A stretch of DNA of 60,409 nucleotides, taken from assembly GCA_022844225.1 (NCBI GenBank), contig JALHMC010000024.1:1-60409 (forward strand), given 5' to 3'. Under the pieces are notes generated by a model, which saw only the letters and a list, made by a program, of their open reading frames with translations, made no database searches and had not been told where the DNA came from. The position numbers were made by a program, and so were the translations under genes. The number at the start of each line of letters is the position of its first letter. Position 1 is the stretch's first letter. The stretch comes from Hyphomicrobiaceae bacterium (GTDB lineage: Bacteria; Pseudomonadota; Alphaproteobacteria; Rhizobiales; Hyphomicrobiaceae). Positions 53,156 through 60,409 of the stretch are shown here, in pieces.

Positions 53156-54040
53156 ATGTTCGACGCCAAGGCCCTTCTTGATCAAATCACGCGCAGTGTC
53201 GGCCAGCCGGCGAATGAGCCTGCCGGATCTGGCGGTGGAATTGCCGACGTACTCGCGCGCGTAACCCAAGGTGGTGGTCAGGGCGGCGGGGGGCTTATGG
53301 ATACCTTGACCGGCGTCCTCAGCCAGGCAACCCAGGGCCTTAAGGACGGAGCGAACGACTCCGGTTTGACCAACGCCGCCAGCGGTGCGGTGACACGGGT
53401 CTCTGGCGGCCAGACGCCGGACGGTCTCGTTGGCAGGATGAAGTCCATCGTTGCCGAAAACCAACTGGCCACCGGCGCGGTGCTCGGCGGCCTTGGCGGG
53501 CTTCTGCTCGGCACCAAGACAGGTCGTGAAATGGCTGGTGGTGCGGCCCAACTTGGCGCTGCGGCCCTCATAGGTGGACTGGCCTACAAGGCCTACCAGA
53601 ATTACAAATCAGGCCAGCCACTCATCGCGACCGGCGGCCCGGTACAAGCTGCCCCTGCGGGCTCGGGCTTCGAACCACAGGCGATGAGCAATGATACCGC
53701 GGTCCGGGTCATCAGGGCGATGATCGCGGCGGCGGCTGCGGACGGACGCACCGACGAGCGCGAGAGCGAGAAAATCCTCTCGGCATTCCGTCAGTCGGGG
53801 GCTGACAAGGAGGCGGAAGCATTTCTCGGCCGCGAGATCGCTTCACCGGCGAGCGCCGCTGCTCTTGCCGAGGGAGTGCGTTCCGAAACCGAGGCGCTCG
53901 AAGTCTATACCGCCGCCCGCATCGCAATCGAGGTGGATACGGATGCGGAACAAAACTTCCTCGCTGACCTCGCCACTCGTCTCAAAATAGACTCGGCGCT
54001 CGCCGCGCAGATCGATGCTGCGGCCCGGCGGGCCGCTTAA
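53156..54040 (+). CDS. DUF533 (TerB-like) protein
   Basis: A 294-residue protein. Residues about 25-125 are Gly/Gln-rich and low in complexity; residues about 125-145 form a glycine-rich hydrophobic hairpin (AVLGGLGGLLLGTKTGREMAGGAAQLGAAALIGGLAYKAY) that resembles an inner-membrane-inserting glycine zipper. The C-terminal about 120 residues are the DUF533/TerB-like helical domain (RVIRAMIAAAAADGRTDERESEKIL...SETEALEVYTAARIAIEVDT), with acidic D-G-R-x-D/E-x-E positions that may bind metal. ATG 53156 follows GGAG by nine bases. Function unknown; TerB relatives act in stress and metal responses. Confidence 0.85.
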   Translation: MFDAKALLDQITRSVGQPANEPAGSGGGIADVLARVTQGGGQGGGGLMDTLTGVLSQATQGLKDGANDSGLTNAASGAVTRVSGGQTPDGLVGRMKSIVAENQLATGAVLGGLGGLLLGTKTGREMAGGAAQLGAAALIGGLAYKAYQNYKSGQPLIATGGPVQAAPAGSGFEPQAMSNDTAVRVIRAMIAAAAADGRTDERESEKILSAFRQSGADKEAEAFLGREIASPASAAALAEGVRSETEALEVYTAARIAIEVDTDAEQNFLADLATRLKIDSALAAQIDAAARRAA

Positions 54041-54270
54041 TCCACAAGAAAAGGTAAACTCTGGTCCGAAACTTTCAGAGTCTTCCGCCATGGACACATT
54101 CTCGTCAAAGGTGCTTGAACCGCGTTTGTAAGCTCGGGCGGCGGTATCGAATTCGATAGCGGACAACGTGAGGGACCGGGCGGCTTTCCAGGTAGCCATG
54201 CTCCCGAAGTCCGCTTGGCATTACGAGCGCCGCTTACCACCTCCGCCAGCCTTGGATCATCGGTGTCTGC
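54041..54270. other. Short intergenic stretch before the DUF1523 unit
   Basis: No gene is supported. The region should contain the promoter for the small ORF and DUF1523 gene downstream. Confidence 0.35.
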
Positions 54271-54348
54271 ATGTCACTCAGTGAAAACAAGCCGGAAGCG
54301 GTCTGGGAGGTCTCTCGACAGCTTCGAACTGTTGAAGGTAAGGTTTAA
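54271..54348 (+). CDS. Possible 25-residue small ORF just before the DUF1523 gene
   Basis: ATG 54271 opens MSLSENKPEAVWEVSRQLRTVEGKV and stops at 54348, three bases before ATG 54352. The peptide is charged and helical, not hydrophobic. The upstream ribosome site is weak. It may be a coupling leader or simply chance. Confidence 0.35.
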   Translation: MSLSENKPEAVWEVSRQLRTVEGKV

Positions 54349-54351
54349 GGC

Positions 54352-54933
54352 ATGCTCCAGGCCTGGATGTCGTACGGTTATATCGTCCTGCTCGCGATTG
54401 GCGTCCTCGCCTATGTCTTTTGGCGCAGGAGGGGCGGGGGAATTCCGGCCATCGCGTCGGTCGTGGTCGGCATCCCCCTCTGGTTCGGATGGGAATACGC
54501 GCGTCCCACATGGACGACCGGCGTCGTGACCGGAACGGAAGTGCGCCGCAGCGATCCCGATGCTGCCGGCAACACTAGCGACATCCAATACATCTACATG
54601 CGCAACCGCGCCGACCGGGGGCTCGAACTGTTCAACGAGGATTCTTGGTGGTGGTTGAAGCGGAATAGTGATCGGGTCTTCAACGACGCCAAGACAGCGG
54701 AGGCTCGCACCACGGAAGTGACCGTCATGTGGAACGGGTGGCGCTCCACCCTCCTCTCGTTCTACCCCAACGTGATTGCCATCGGCCCCGCCGGCTCCTG
54801 GCCGCTGTGGTCGATTCGGACTGTCATGTTCTACGGCCTCTCTGTCCTACTTTGGCTCGGCTACTTCTACTATTTCATCAGGCTGCTCCGGTGGAGTGCC
54901 TCGGCGGATGTTCCTAACCCCGATCGTGGGTAA
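54352..54933 (+). CDS. DUF1523 family membrane protein
   Basis: A 193-residue protein with two N-terminal helices (YGYIVLLAIGVLAYVFWRRR, GIPAIASVVVGIPLWFGW), a periplasmic or cytoplasmic beta-rich domain (VVTGTEVRRSDPD, TSDIQYIYMRNRADRGLELFNEDSWWWLKRNSD) and a C-terminal helix (TVMFYGLSVLLWLGYFYYFIRLL). The G-T-E-V-x-R motif and the D-I-Q/R-Y-I phrase fit DUF1523. The family has no assigned function. An AAGGTAAGG stretch precedes the start. Confidence 0.8.
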   Translation: MLQAWMSYGYIVLLAIGVLAYVFWRRRGGGIPAIASVVVGIPLWFGWEYARPTWTTGVVTGTEVRRSDPDAAGNTSDIQYIYMRNRADRGLELFNEDSWWWLKRNSDRVFNDAKTAEARTTEVTVMWNGWRSTLLSFYPNVIAIGPAGSWPLWSIRTVMFYGLSVLLWLGYFYYFIRLLRWSASADVPNPDRG

Positions 54934-55207
54934 TTCAGGTGCCACCATAGGCTGCCAGTTCTCCTGACCTCAATCGTCGAGCGCGCGGAGATCATCGTTG
55001 CCGATCGTCTCATAGGCCGCTGATCGCTATGTGTCTATTGTTCGCCCTTCTCAATAGTGAGAGTGGAAGCGGTCTCGGGTTGTAAGTCGCCATCGGGCCT
55101 CAGACAGCTATGCGCCTCATATTTTGCGTTACACAGTGGAGCTCACCGCTCGGCCTCGCGCGATACAAAACAATTGTTGCGCACCGGCAAGAGGACCGCT
55201 CCGGGTC
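54934..55207. other. Intergenic stretch before the intron-like RNA
   Basis: No gene or site recognised. If the downstream element is a group II intron, its insertion point would be at the end of this stretch. Confidence 0.35.
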
Positions 55208-55856
55208 GTGTGTCACGAACATCGCCGGTCTACACGGGCATGCGCAACTGTACGAGAGATGGAGGCAGGCCCTCCGGGACCGGCGATCAGATCGCTGATC
55301 CCAAGCCACCGTGAGCGGCTTTGGTCTAAAGCCATGGTCGTGAGCGTCACGGAAACGTCGGGACAGTGATCCCGGCAGGGACAATCGAGGGAGGTAAGCG
55401 CAAGCAAACTGTCTCAAAGCATTCGACGACGGACAGATGGCGCCAAAGCCGGTGGATGACCCTTCCTCCGGGATAAGCTTGGGCGATGTCCTGATACGGA
55501 CCGAGCGGCATCCGGCGTGTAGGCAGCACGAAGCTCGATCAGGCTTTCGTATGGAACGTGAGAACCTCGCCGGCGATGCCAAGGGAAAAGGCGCAAGTGG
55601 CTACAACCGCGAGGCCGAAGGTACCGATGCTTCGGTGAGGGGCGGACTACCCCGTAGTAGCGATGAAGCAACTGCAACGGCCGCAGTGCGAAAGGGTGGG
55701 TCATCGCCGTTGAACTGGGCCAACGGGTTTGCCCGGAAGAGCCTGCTCTTCAACGGAAGAGCGGCAGCCCTCGCACGGTGGCACAAACCGGATGAATCGA
55801 GAGGTTCAAGTCCGGATCTGTGCGCGGCTCGGGGTGGAATCCCCCGGGCCGACTCG
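55208..55856 (+). ncRNA. Group II intron-like RNA without an encoded reverse transcriptase
   Basis: About 650 bases with no convincing gene but with group II intron marks. A GTGTG at 55208 fits the GUGYG 5' end. Around 55600-55665 is the string GAGGCCGAAGGTACCGATG and later CCCCGTAGTAGCGATGAAGC, typical of the conserved core in alphaproteobacterial group II introns. The hairpin at 55781-55822 has the domain V layout: five lower pairs, a CCGGA/TCCGG stem, a two-base bulge, a six-pair upper stem and a GAGA tetraloop. A GGGG/CCCC hairpin at about 55828-55846 fits domain VI. No reverse transcriptase frame is present, so it is a deleted or trans-mobilised intron. Ends are approximate. Confidence 0.55.
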
Positions 55857-56204
55857 GCAAACGCGCAGGTTTTGCGTGCGTGGCTCGCCCAACGCGATAG
55901 GTCACTAAGCCTTCGAAAGTCTTGAAAACCGCGTAGAACGGCATGTGGTGCAGCATTTCTCATCGCGGCCAGTTGTTGTTACTTGATGCGCCGGGAGCAC
56001 AAGTAGACTGATGATCCACTCCTGGCCATGGTGCTTTTGTAACGGCTTTCGAACGCCGGTCCTCGGTACGCATGGCTGGCGCCTGTGCAGGGCCGGCATC
56101 CGAAAACCGTCACAACTTCGGACATGCTCGGTGACTGTCTTTGGCGTCGCCGAGCAGGCTGACTCGATGTCCGCTAAGGAATTTCACGTCAGCAATGGCT
56201 CTCT

Positions 56205-56223
56205 GGGGCTTTGGGTGGTGGCA
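56205..56223 (+). repeat. 19-base element upstream of DUF3489 copy 1
   Basis: GGGGCTTTGGGTGGTGGCA is identical to 57376-57394, upstream of the second DUF3489 gene. It is followed at once by a short hairpin (CCGCT-GAA-AGCGG). The 55857-56286 stretch contains no gene otherwise. Confidence 0.85.
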
Positions 56224-56286
56224 CCGCTGAAAGCGGGCCAGCGCGGAGCGCCAATGATGGCGTTCCGACACCAACGGAGCCCAATC

Positions 56287-56886
56287 ATGACCACCAAGAG
56301 AATCGACAAATCCGCCAAGTCCGACCTCTCGGCCGTCACTCGACGAGCCGCCGGCCGCAAGGCCCCTATAGCCCCCGATCAGGCACCGACCACAACGACT
56401 GGCCGTAAGCGTGAAGCACTCCACCCCGAGCAGCACCCTGTCGAAGGCCGCGTCACGAAGCACGTGAAACTTCTGCAGCTCTTGAACCGACCCGAGGGCG
56501 CTAGCATCGACGAGATGATGCAGGCGACGGAGTGGCAGCAGCACAGCGTCCGTGGATTTCTGGCCGGTACTGTCAAGAAGAAGAGGGGGCTTGCGCTGAC
56601 ATCGGCCAAGGCCGAAGGCGAGGTTCGCCGGTACCGGATCGCGACGCGTCGGGGGCGCTGGCATGGCCAAGCCAGCCCTCGATATCGCTGCGGAGATCAT
56701 CCGGCTCGAGAGCCTCGCGATCGATCGTCTGCACGAGGAATGGCGGCGTCTTCATCAGACGTCGCCGCCGAAGCGACTGAGCCAGGATATCCTGTTGCGA
56801 GGTGTTGCGTACAAGTTCCAAGCGAACGCATTCGGCGGCTTGTCGAAAGCTATTCTCCGCAAGTTGCAGACCTCGGCACCCGCTGA
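56287..56886 (+). CDS. DUF3489 protein, copy 1, stop codon lost
   Basis: ATG 56287 opens a DUF3489 protein: a basic linker of about 55 residues, then a winged-helix-like core (VEGRVTKHVKLLQLLNRPEGASIDEMMQATEWQQHSVRGFLAGTVKKKRGLALTSAKAEGEVRRYRI). Copy 2 stops right after R-G-R; here the stop has become TGG, so the frame runs on for about 73 residues into the overlapping DUF2924 gene in the wrong frame. The core domain is intact and closely like copy 2, so it may still function. It belongs to a degenerate copy of the DUF3489-DUF2924-recombinase module. Confidence 0.75.
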   Translation: MTTKRIDKSAKSDLSAVTRRAAGRKAPIAPDQAPTTTTGRKREALHPEQHPVEGRVTKHVKLLQLLNRPEGASIDEMMQATEWQQHSVRGFLAGTVKKKRGLALTSAKAEGEVRRYRIATRRGRWHGQASPRYRCGDHPAREPRDRSSARGMAASSSDVAAEATEPGYPVARCCVQVPSERIRRLVESYSPQVADLGTR

Positions 56887-56989
56887 AGCGTCGCGGGACA
56901 CCAAACGTCGACCACGGCCGTCGTTGAAACCGGGGACGAAAGGATGGTCGGTGCCTATGCCGAAAACCCAAGCCTCCTTGCCGGTCTGA
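56663..56989 (+). pseudogene. DUF2924 protein, copy 1, C-terminally truncated
   Basis: ATG 56663 opens MAKPALDIAAEIIRLESLAIDRLHEEWRRLHQTSPPKRLSQDILLRGVAYKFQ, a good DUF2924 N-terminus, and continues to RPSLKPGTKG, where the intact copy goes on into a second domain (LLREWNGTTHEVQVVADGFEWRG). Here the sequence switches at about 56941 into a recombinase remnant in another frame, so the second half of DUF2924 and the first half of a recombinase have been deleted together. Confidence 0.82.
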
Positions 56990-57110
56990 TTATCGACCAG
57001 ACCGGCCGTCCCCTGACGCCAACGCACGCCAACAAGCGTGGCAAGCGTTATCGCTATTATGGCTGCGGTTATGCGCGGCTTTCCCCCGTCAACCGGATCA
57101 CCGTCGCCCG
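56941..57110 (+). pseudogene. Serine recombinase remnant (zinc-ribbon region)
   Basis: The frame reads NPSLLAGLIIDQTGRPLTPTHANKRGKRYRYYGC, equivalent to PSLLTGILYDGDGCRLTPSHAVKTGKRYRYYVSN in the intact recombinase at 58278-60011. Catalytic domain and C-terminus are missing and the downstream sequence soon loses similarity. Confidence 0.8.
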
Positions 57111-57375
57111 CCCGCGAAATCCGGATAGAAGAATGACTGTGCAGACAGGGTTCGAACTTGAGCATGCACTTTGTTAGGCCAGCCACTTGCAGTTCTTTTT
57201 GCCTTTGCGGCCCGTATTGCATGGCCAGAGAGGCCGCACGTTAACTGAGATATCGACGTCGGCCGATTGCAGCGAAGCTTGACCTCGACTTCTGCCGCAA
57301 AGGACGCATTGGTGGTATGACGGGCGCTAATGAGTTGGGGCGTCAAATTTTTACGGCTCGCCTCGCAGAATGCGG

Positions 57376-57394
57376 GGCTTTGGGTGGTGGCAGC
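57376..57394 (+). repeat. 19-base element upstream of DUF3489 copy 2
   Basis: Identical to 56205-56223. Followed by a hairpin of different sequence but like shape (AGCGCC-GATAAA-GGCGCT at about 57394-57411) and then a shared CGGAGCCCA ribosome-site region just before the ATG. Candidate structured leader or recombination-related site. Confidence 0.85.
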
Positions 57395-57431
57395 GCCGAT
57401 AAAGGCGCTCCCTGAACCCTCGGAGCCCACC

Positions 57432-57797
57432 ATGAATGCGATTGAAGCCCGCGTCTCGACCCAGACCAAACGAACCAAGCCAGCAACCTCTGCCAAAAGC
57501 GACAAGTCCAAGGCAACTGAAAAGCCTTCTTCAAGGCACACCGTCGCAACAAAGTTAGATCCCAGCGACGGACTACATGCAGCGCGCGTCACGAAACACG
57601 ATCGCATCCTGACACTTCTGCGCCGGCGCGACGGCGCCACCATCGCGGACATGATGGAAGCCTCGGGCTGGCAGCAGCACAGCGTGCGTGGCTTCCTGGC
57701 AGGCACGGTCAAGAAGAAGCTCGGCCTCGCGCTCACGTCGTCGAAGACGGCGGGCGAGTTGCGCCGCTACCACATCGTCACAAAGCGCGGTCGCTAA
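57432..57797 (+). CDS. DUF3489 protein, copy 2
   Basis: A 121-residue basic protein. Residues 1-50 are Lys/Thr/Ser-rich and likely unstructured; residues about 55-121 are the DUF3489 core (RVTKHDRILTLLRRRDGATIADMMEASGWQQHSVRGFLAGTVKKKLGLALTSSKTAGELRRYHIV), which looks like a small winged helix with a conserved W-Q-x-H-S-V-R-G-F motif suited to DNA binding. ATG 57432 follows the CGGAGCCCA region. It is two bases upstream of the DUF2924 gene, which overlaps the recombinase gene, so the three act as one operon. Function of the family is not established; the linkage suggests an accessory role in recombination. Confidence 0.88.
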   Translation: MNAIEARVSTQTKRTKPATSAKSDKSKATEKPSSRHTVATKLDPSDGLHAARVTKHDRILTLLRRRDGATIADMMEASGWQQHSVRGFLAGTVKKKLGLALTSSKTAGELRRYHIVTKRGR

Positions 57798-57799
57798 CG

Positions 57800-58285
57800 A
57801 TGGATGGTTCGTTACAGACCGACCTCGAAGCCAAGCTGATAGGGATCGAGAACCTCGGTCTCCCAGAACTGCGAGCAGAATGGCGGCGGCTTTATAGAAA
57901 GCCGCCGCCGCACAGGCTCAGTCGTGATCTTCTTATCCGCGGCATCGCCTACAAGATCCAGGAGGCTGTTCACGGCGGGCTTTCAAAGCCGACCCTTCGG
58001 CGTCTCAAAATCGTGTCTGATCAAAGCGCCTCAGGTGCCGAACGCAAGCTTGAACGGCAGGCCGCTTTCAAGCCTGGAACGAAGCTCTTGCGCGAGTGGA
58101 ACGGAACCACCCATGAGGTTCAAGTCGTAGCGGACGGCTTCGAATGGCGGGGGCAGACCTACGCCTCCTTGAGTAAGATCGCCAAGGCGATCACCGGCGC
58201 ACATTGGTCTGGTCCGCGCTTCTTCGGCTTGAGAGCGCGAACTCAGTCGCCGACCTCCCGACTTCGAGAGAGCAAAAATGTCTAA
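57800..58285 (+). CDS. DUF2924 protein
   Basis: A 161-residue protein. The N-terminal half is helical with the family phrase LPELRAEWRRLYRKPPPHRLSRDLLIRGIAYKIQE (residues about 20-55). The C-terminal half (PGTKLLREWNGTTHEVQVVADGFEWRGQTYASLSKIAKAITGAHWSGPRFFGL) is a small beta-rich domain with the S-L-S-x-I-A-x-x-I-T-G-x-x-W-x-G-P-x-F-F-G-L signature. It overlaps the recombinase start by eight bases. It almost always travels with a serine recombinase in Alphaproteobacteria, which suggests a recombination partner or a DNA-binding accessory protein; no biochemical role is proven. Confidence 0.9.
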   Translation: MDGSLQTDLEAKLIGIENLGLPELRAEWRRLYRKPPPHRLSRDLLIRGIAYKIQEAVHGGLSKPTLRRLKIVSDQSASGAERKLERQAAFKPGTKLLREWNGTTHEVQVVADGFEWRGQTYASLSKIAKAITGAHWSGPRFFGLRARTQSPTSRLRESKNV

Positions 58286-60011
58286 TGCCTCAGCCGCAAC
58301 GAAAGTGCGGCGCTTGCGGTGCGCGATCTACACGCGCAAATCTTCTGAAGAGGGCTTGGAGCAGGATTTCAACTCACTCGATGCCCAGCGCGAGGCGTGT
58401 GAAGCCTATATCCTAAGCCAGCGCCATGCCGGCTGGATCGCACTTCCTGAGATGTACGACGACGGAGGCATTTCGGGCGGCACGCTTGAGCGTCCCGCCG
58501 TGCAACGACTTTTCAATGACGTCCGTGACGGCAAAGTTGATTGTGTTGTCGTCTACAAGGTTGATCGGCTCACCCGCTCACTGGCAGACTTCGCCAAGAT
58601 CGTGGATATATTCGACGCGTCGTCCGTCTCGTTCGTCTCCGTTACGCAGCAATTCAACACAACCTCGTCCATGGGGCGCCTGACGCTCAACGTGCTCCTC
58701 TCCTTCGCCCAGTTCGAGCGCGAAATCGCCGGTGAACGCATTCGCGACAAGATCGCGGCGTCCAAGAAGAAGGGCATGTGGATGGGCGGCTACCCGCCGC
58801 TGGGATATGATGTCCACGACCGAAAACTCGTGATCACGCCGCACGAGGCAGAAACCGTCAGGCACATCTTTCGGCGTTACCTCGAACTCGGTGCTGTATC
58901 CGCATTAAGGAACGACCTCAGCCAGCAGGGCGTCGTCTCCAAACAGCGGATCGACAAACACGGCAAGACGACGGGTGGAAAGCCGTTGGCCCGTGGGGCG
59001 CTTTATCACATGCTCAAGAACCGGATCTACCTCGGCGAGATAGTCCATAAGGACACGGCATACCCTGGAGAACACCCGCCGATCATCGATCGGCCGCTCT
59101 GGGATTCGGTTGCGAAGCGGCTTGAGGACAACACGCATGACCGTGAGGCCGCCGTGGGAGTTCAAGAGCCGAGCCTGCTGACGGGCATTCTGTATGACGG
59201 AGATGGTTGTCGTTTAACACCGAGTCATGCCGTGAAAACTGGCAAGCGCTACAGGTATTACGTTTCCAACAACTTGATCACGGGGCCGAGAGCCGCAGCA
59301 CCGCGCGGTCGCCGTGTCCCGGCGAGCGATATCGAAACGCTTGTCGGAAAAACGATCAAGGACTTCCTTTCGTCGGGCCCCGCCGTCCTCGATGCTCTTT
59401 TTGGACCCAGCCTTGAAAAGGTTTCAAGGCAGCAAATCTTAAGTCGTGCTGCGGACCTCTCGCGTGATTGGGAACAGGGGTCACCAATTGAACGCAGAGC
59501 GCTGATCCGGAGCATCGTCCGTCGGGTCGTCATTCAACCAGAGCACATAGACGTCGAGATCGACCGGTCGCACGTCTTCGATGCGCTGACGCAACCCGGA
59601 AAGCCGGAGGCCAGGAGACGCGGCGAGATTGGCAGCGGCCAGGACCCTATCGTCTTGAAAGTGGACGCCGCATTGAAGCGCGCAGGACAAGGCATGCGAC
59701 TCGTCGTACGCGCTGCGACAGCGCAAGCACCGAACACCACGCTGATCAATTTGTTCGTCAAAGCTTTAGATGTCCGAGAAAAGATATTGAACGGGACCGG
59801 CGAGAGCATCGAAGCATCCGCGCGGCGGATCAACACGAACGCCAACTATATCACGGCCCTACTGCGGATCAGTTTCCTCGCACCAGATATCGTTGCAGCG
59901 GTGCTCGACGGTCGTCATCCGACGACGCTGACGGCGAGAAACTTCATCACGAAGACACACACGATGCCTCGCGAATGGTCGCTTCAGCGACGGCACCTCG
60001 GCTTCCTTTGA
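58278..60011 (+). CDS. Large serine recombinase
   Basis: A 577-residue serine recombinase. The catalytic domain (residues about 12-160) starts RCAIYTRKSSEEGLEQDFNSLDAQREA, with the nucleophile at Ser22 (Y-x-R-x-S) and arginines in VVYKVDRLTRSLADF. The long helix FAQFEREIAGERIRDKIAASKKKG leads into the recombinase domain (GGYPPLGYDVHDRKLVITPHEAETVRHIFRRYLELG) and the zinc-ribbon-like region (LTGILYDGDGCRLTPSHAVKTGKRYRYYVSN), in which most zinc cysteines are missing. The C-terminus continues with an uncharacterised helical domain. It would integrate or invert DNA at short att sites. It follows DUF2924 in one operon and lies about 280 bases from tRNA-Gln. Confidence 0.95.
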   Translation: MSNASAATKVRRLRCAIYTRKSSEEGLEQDFNSLDAQREACEAYILSQRHAGWIALPEMYDDGGISGGTLERPAVQRLFNDVRDGKVDCVVVYKVDRLTRSLADFAKIVDIFDASSVSFVSVTQQFNTTSSMGRLTLNVLLSFAQFEREIAGERIRDKIAASKKKGMWMGGYPPLGYDVHDRKLVITPHEAETVRHIFRRYLELGAVSALRNDLSQQGVVSKQRIDKHGKTTGGKPLARGALYHMLKNRIYLGEIVHKDTAYPGEHPPIIDRPLWDSVAKRLEDNTHDREAAVGVQEPSLLTGILYDGDGCRLTPSHAVKTGKRYRYYVSNNLITGPRAAAPRGRRVPASDIETLVGKTIKDFLSSGPAVLDALFGPSLEKVSRQQILSRAADLSRDWEQGSPIERRALIRSIVRRVVIQPEHIDVEIDRSHVFDALTQPGKPEARRRGEIGSGQDPIVLKVDAALKRAGQGMRLVVRAATAQAPNTTLINLFVKALDVREKILNGTGESIEASARRINTNANYITALLRISFLAPDIVAAVLDGRHPTTLTARNFITKTHTMPREWSLQRRHLGFL

Positions 60012-60290
60012 TGCAACAGAGGCGAGACTTCGCACACTCAGCGAAGTGCAAATGATGGCGCGTTTTCACAGCCGAAAAAACGGACGAATAGCGCACGCGT
60101 TTTTGGTGCTAACCCGCAGCACGAAAAAGGCCTTGAGAGATAAACTCGACGTGTCGGCGGCATGTCCCGCGAATTGACGTCTCTCATCGCGGCTCGGTTA
60201 CTTACACACCGCGCTAACCGTCGGAAGTGAGGCACGAATTCCCAACACACAAAGATGCGTTTTTTGCTGCGATATCAATGAGTTAGAGTG
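60012..60290. other. Spacer between recombinase and tRNA-Gln
   Basis: AT-richer than the genes, no gene recognised. If the recombinase is in its element, one attachment site could lie here; I see no obvious long repeat matching another place in the window. Confidence 0.35.
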
Positions 60291-60365
60291 TGGCTGGGGC
60301 GGGAGGGTTCGAACCTCCGCATGGCGGAATCAAAATCCGCTGCCTTACCACTTGGCTACGCCCCA
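60291..60365 (-). tRNA. tRNA-Gln (anticodon TTG)
   Basis: On the minus strand a 75-base cloverleaf runs from TGGGGCG at 60365 to the encoded CCA at 60291. The acceptor stem pairs TGGGGCG with CGCCCCA, the anticodon loop holds TTTTGAT with anticodon TTG, and the T loop is GGTTCGAACC. It reads CAA codons. Together with the recombinase it marks a possible border of an integrated region. Confidence 0.95.
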
Positions 60366-60409
60366 AAACGCAAACGGGCACCCCCGCTGCGGCGCGCACC
60401 ATACTCAGG

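Noticed and set aside
57145..57160. GGGTTCGAAC near 57150, like a tRNA T loop
   Set aside because: The flanking bases do not form a full T arm or any acceptor stem, so no tRNA or tRNA fragment is supported.
1..60409. Direct repeats bounding the whole region as an integrated element (attL/attR)
   Set aside because: No long repeat of the tRNA-Gln 3' end or of the recombinase flank was found at the left side; the left border may lie outside the window.

Overview
The window reads as a GC-rich alphaproteobacterial chromosome, most likely Hyphomicrobiales (Bradyrhizobium/Rhodopseudomonas/Hyphomicrobium-like). The grounds are the gene content: a FixK/FNR-type regulator with TTGAT-N4-RTCAA boxes, a phasin, a PmtA-like methyltransferase, many universal stress proteins (USPs), and the DUF3489-DUF2924-serine recombinase module. 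No species can be named from sequence alone. The region is accessory and partly decaying: it holds mobile-element genes at both ends, several truncated or nonsense-mutated genes, and short 3' remnants of genes that also exist intact nearby.

Layout. 1-4.1 kb: end of an unknown gene, then a hypothetical protein, a DUF5681 protein and a ParB-nuclease/adenine-methyltransferase fusion, followed by an IS66 scar. 4.1-11.5 kb (minus strand): USP, Kef-type antiporter, GntP-like permease, patatin, a P-type ATPase that has lost its front half, and a USP that has lost its back half. 11.6-19.5 kb: broken USP, Ca2+/Na+ exchanger, MgtC-like protein, nonsense-mutated USP, HTH protein, two intact USPs and a zinc alcohol dehydrogenase. 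20-25 kb: phasin, USP, NfeD protease with its stomatin partner, and an MFS carrier. 25-33 kb: two small exported proteins, an OxyR-like LysR regulator lacking one redox cysteine, a FixK-type regulator, a lower-GC DUF1576 membrane protein, a PmtA-like methyltransferase and a site-2 protease. 33.5-40.5 kb: an eight-gene Mrp-like cation/proton antiporter operon of unusual composition. 40.5-49.4 kb: small membrane proteins, an acyl-CoA ligase, an ACP-FAAL-acyltransferase fusion and a PatZ-like acyl-CoA synthetase/acetyltransferase. 49.4-55 kb: gene remnants, a YeeE/YedE pair, a DUF533 protein and a DUF1523 protein. 55.2-60.4 kb: an ORF-less group II intron-like RNA, a degenerate and then an intact DUF3489-DUF2924-recombinase module, and tRNA-Gln(TTG).

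How it may work together. At least five good FNR/FixK boxes (near 11.63, 16.83, 20.01, 31.08 and 41.07 kb) lie upstream of the USP, phasin, methyltransferase and membrane-protein units. The FixK-type protein at 28.6 kb has the E-x-x-S-R recognition helix expected to bind TTGA half-sites. I infer a locally encoded low-oxygen/energy-stress regulon built from USPs, ion transporters (Kef, CaxA, P-type ATPase, Mrp), membrane-quality proteins (NfeD/stomatin, site-2 protease) and lipid-remodelling enzymes. Decay of several members suggests relaxed selection or redundancy.
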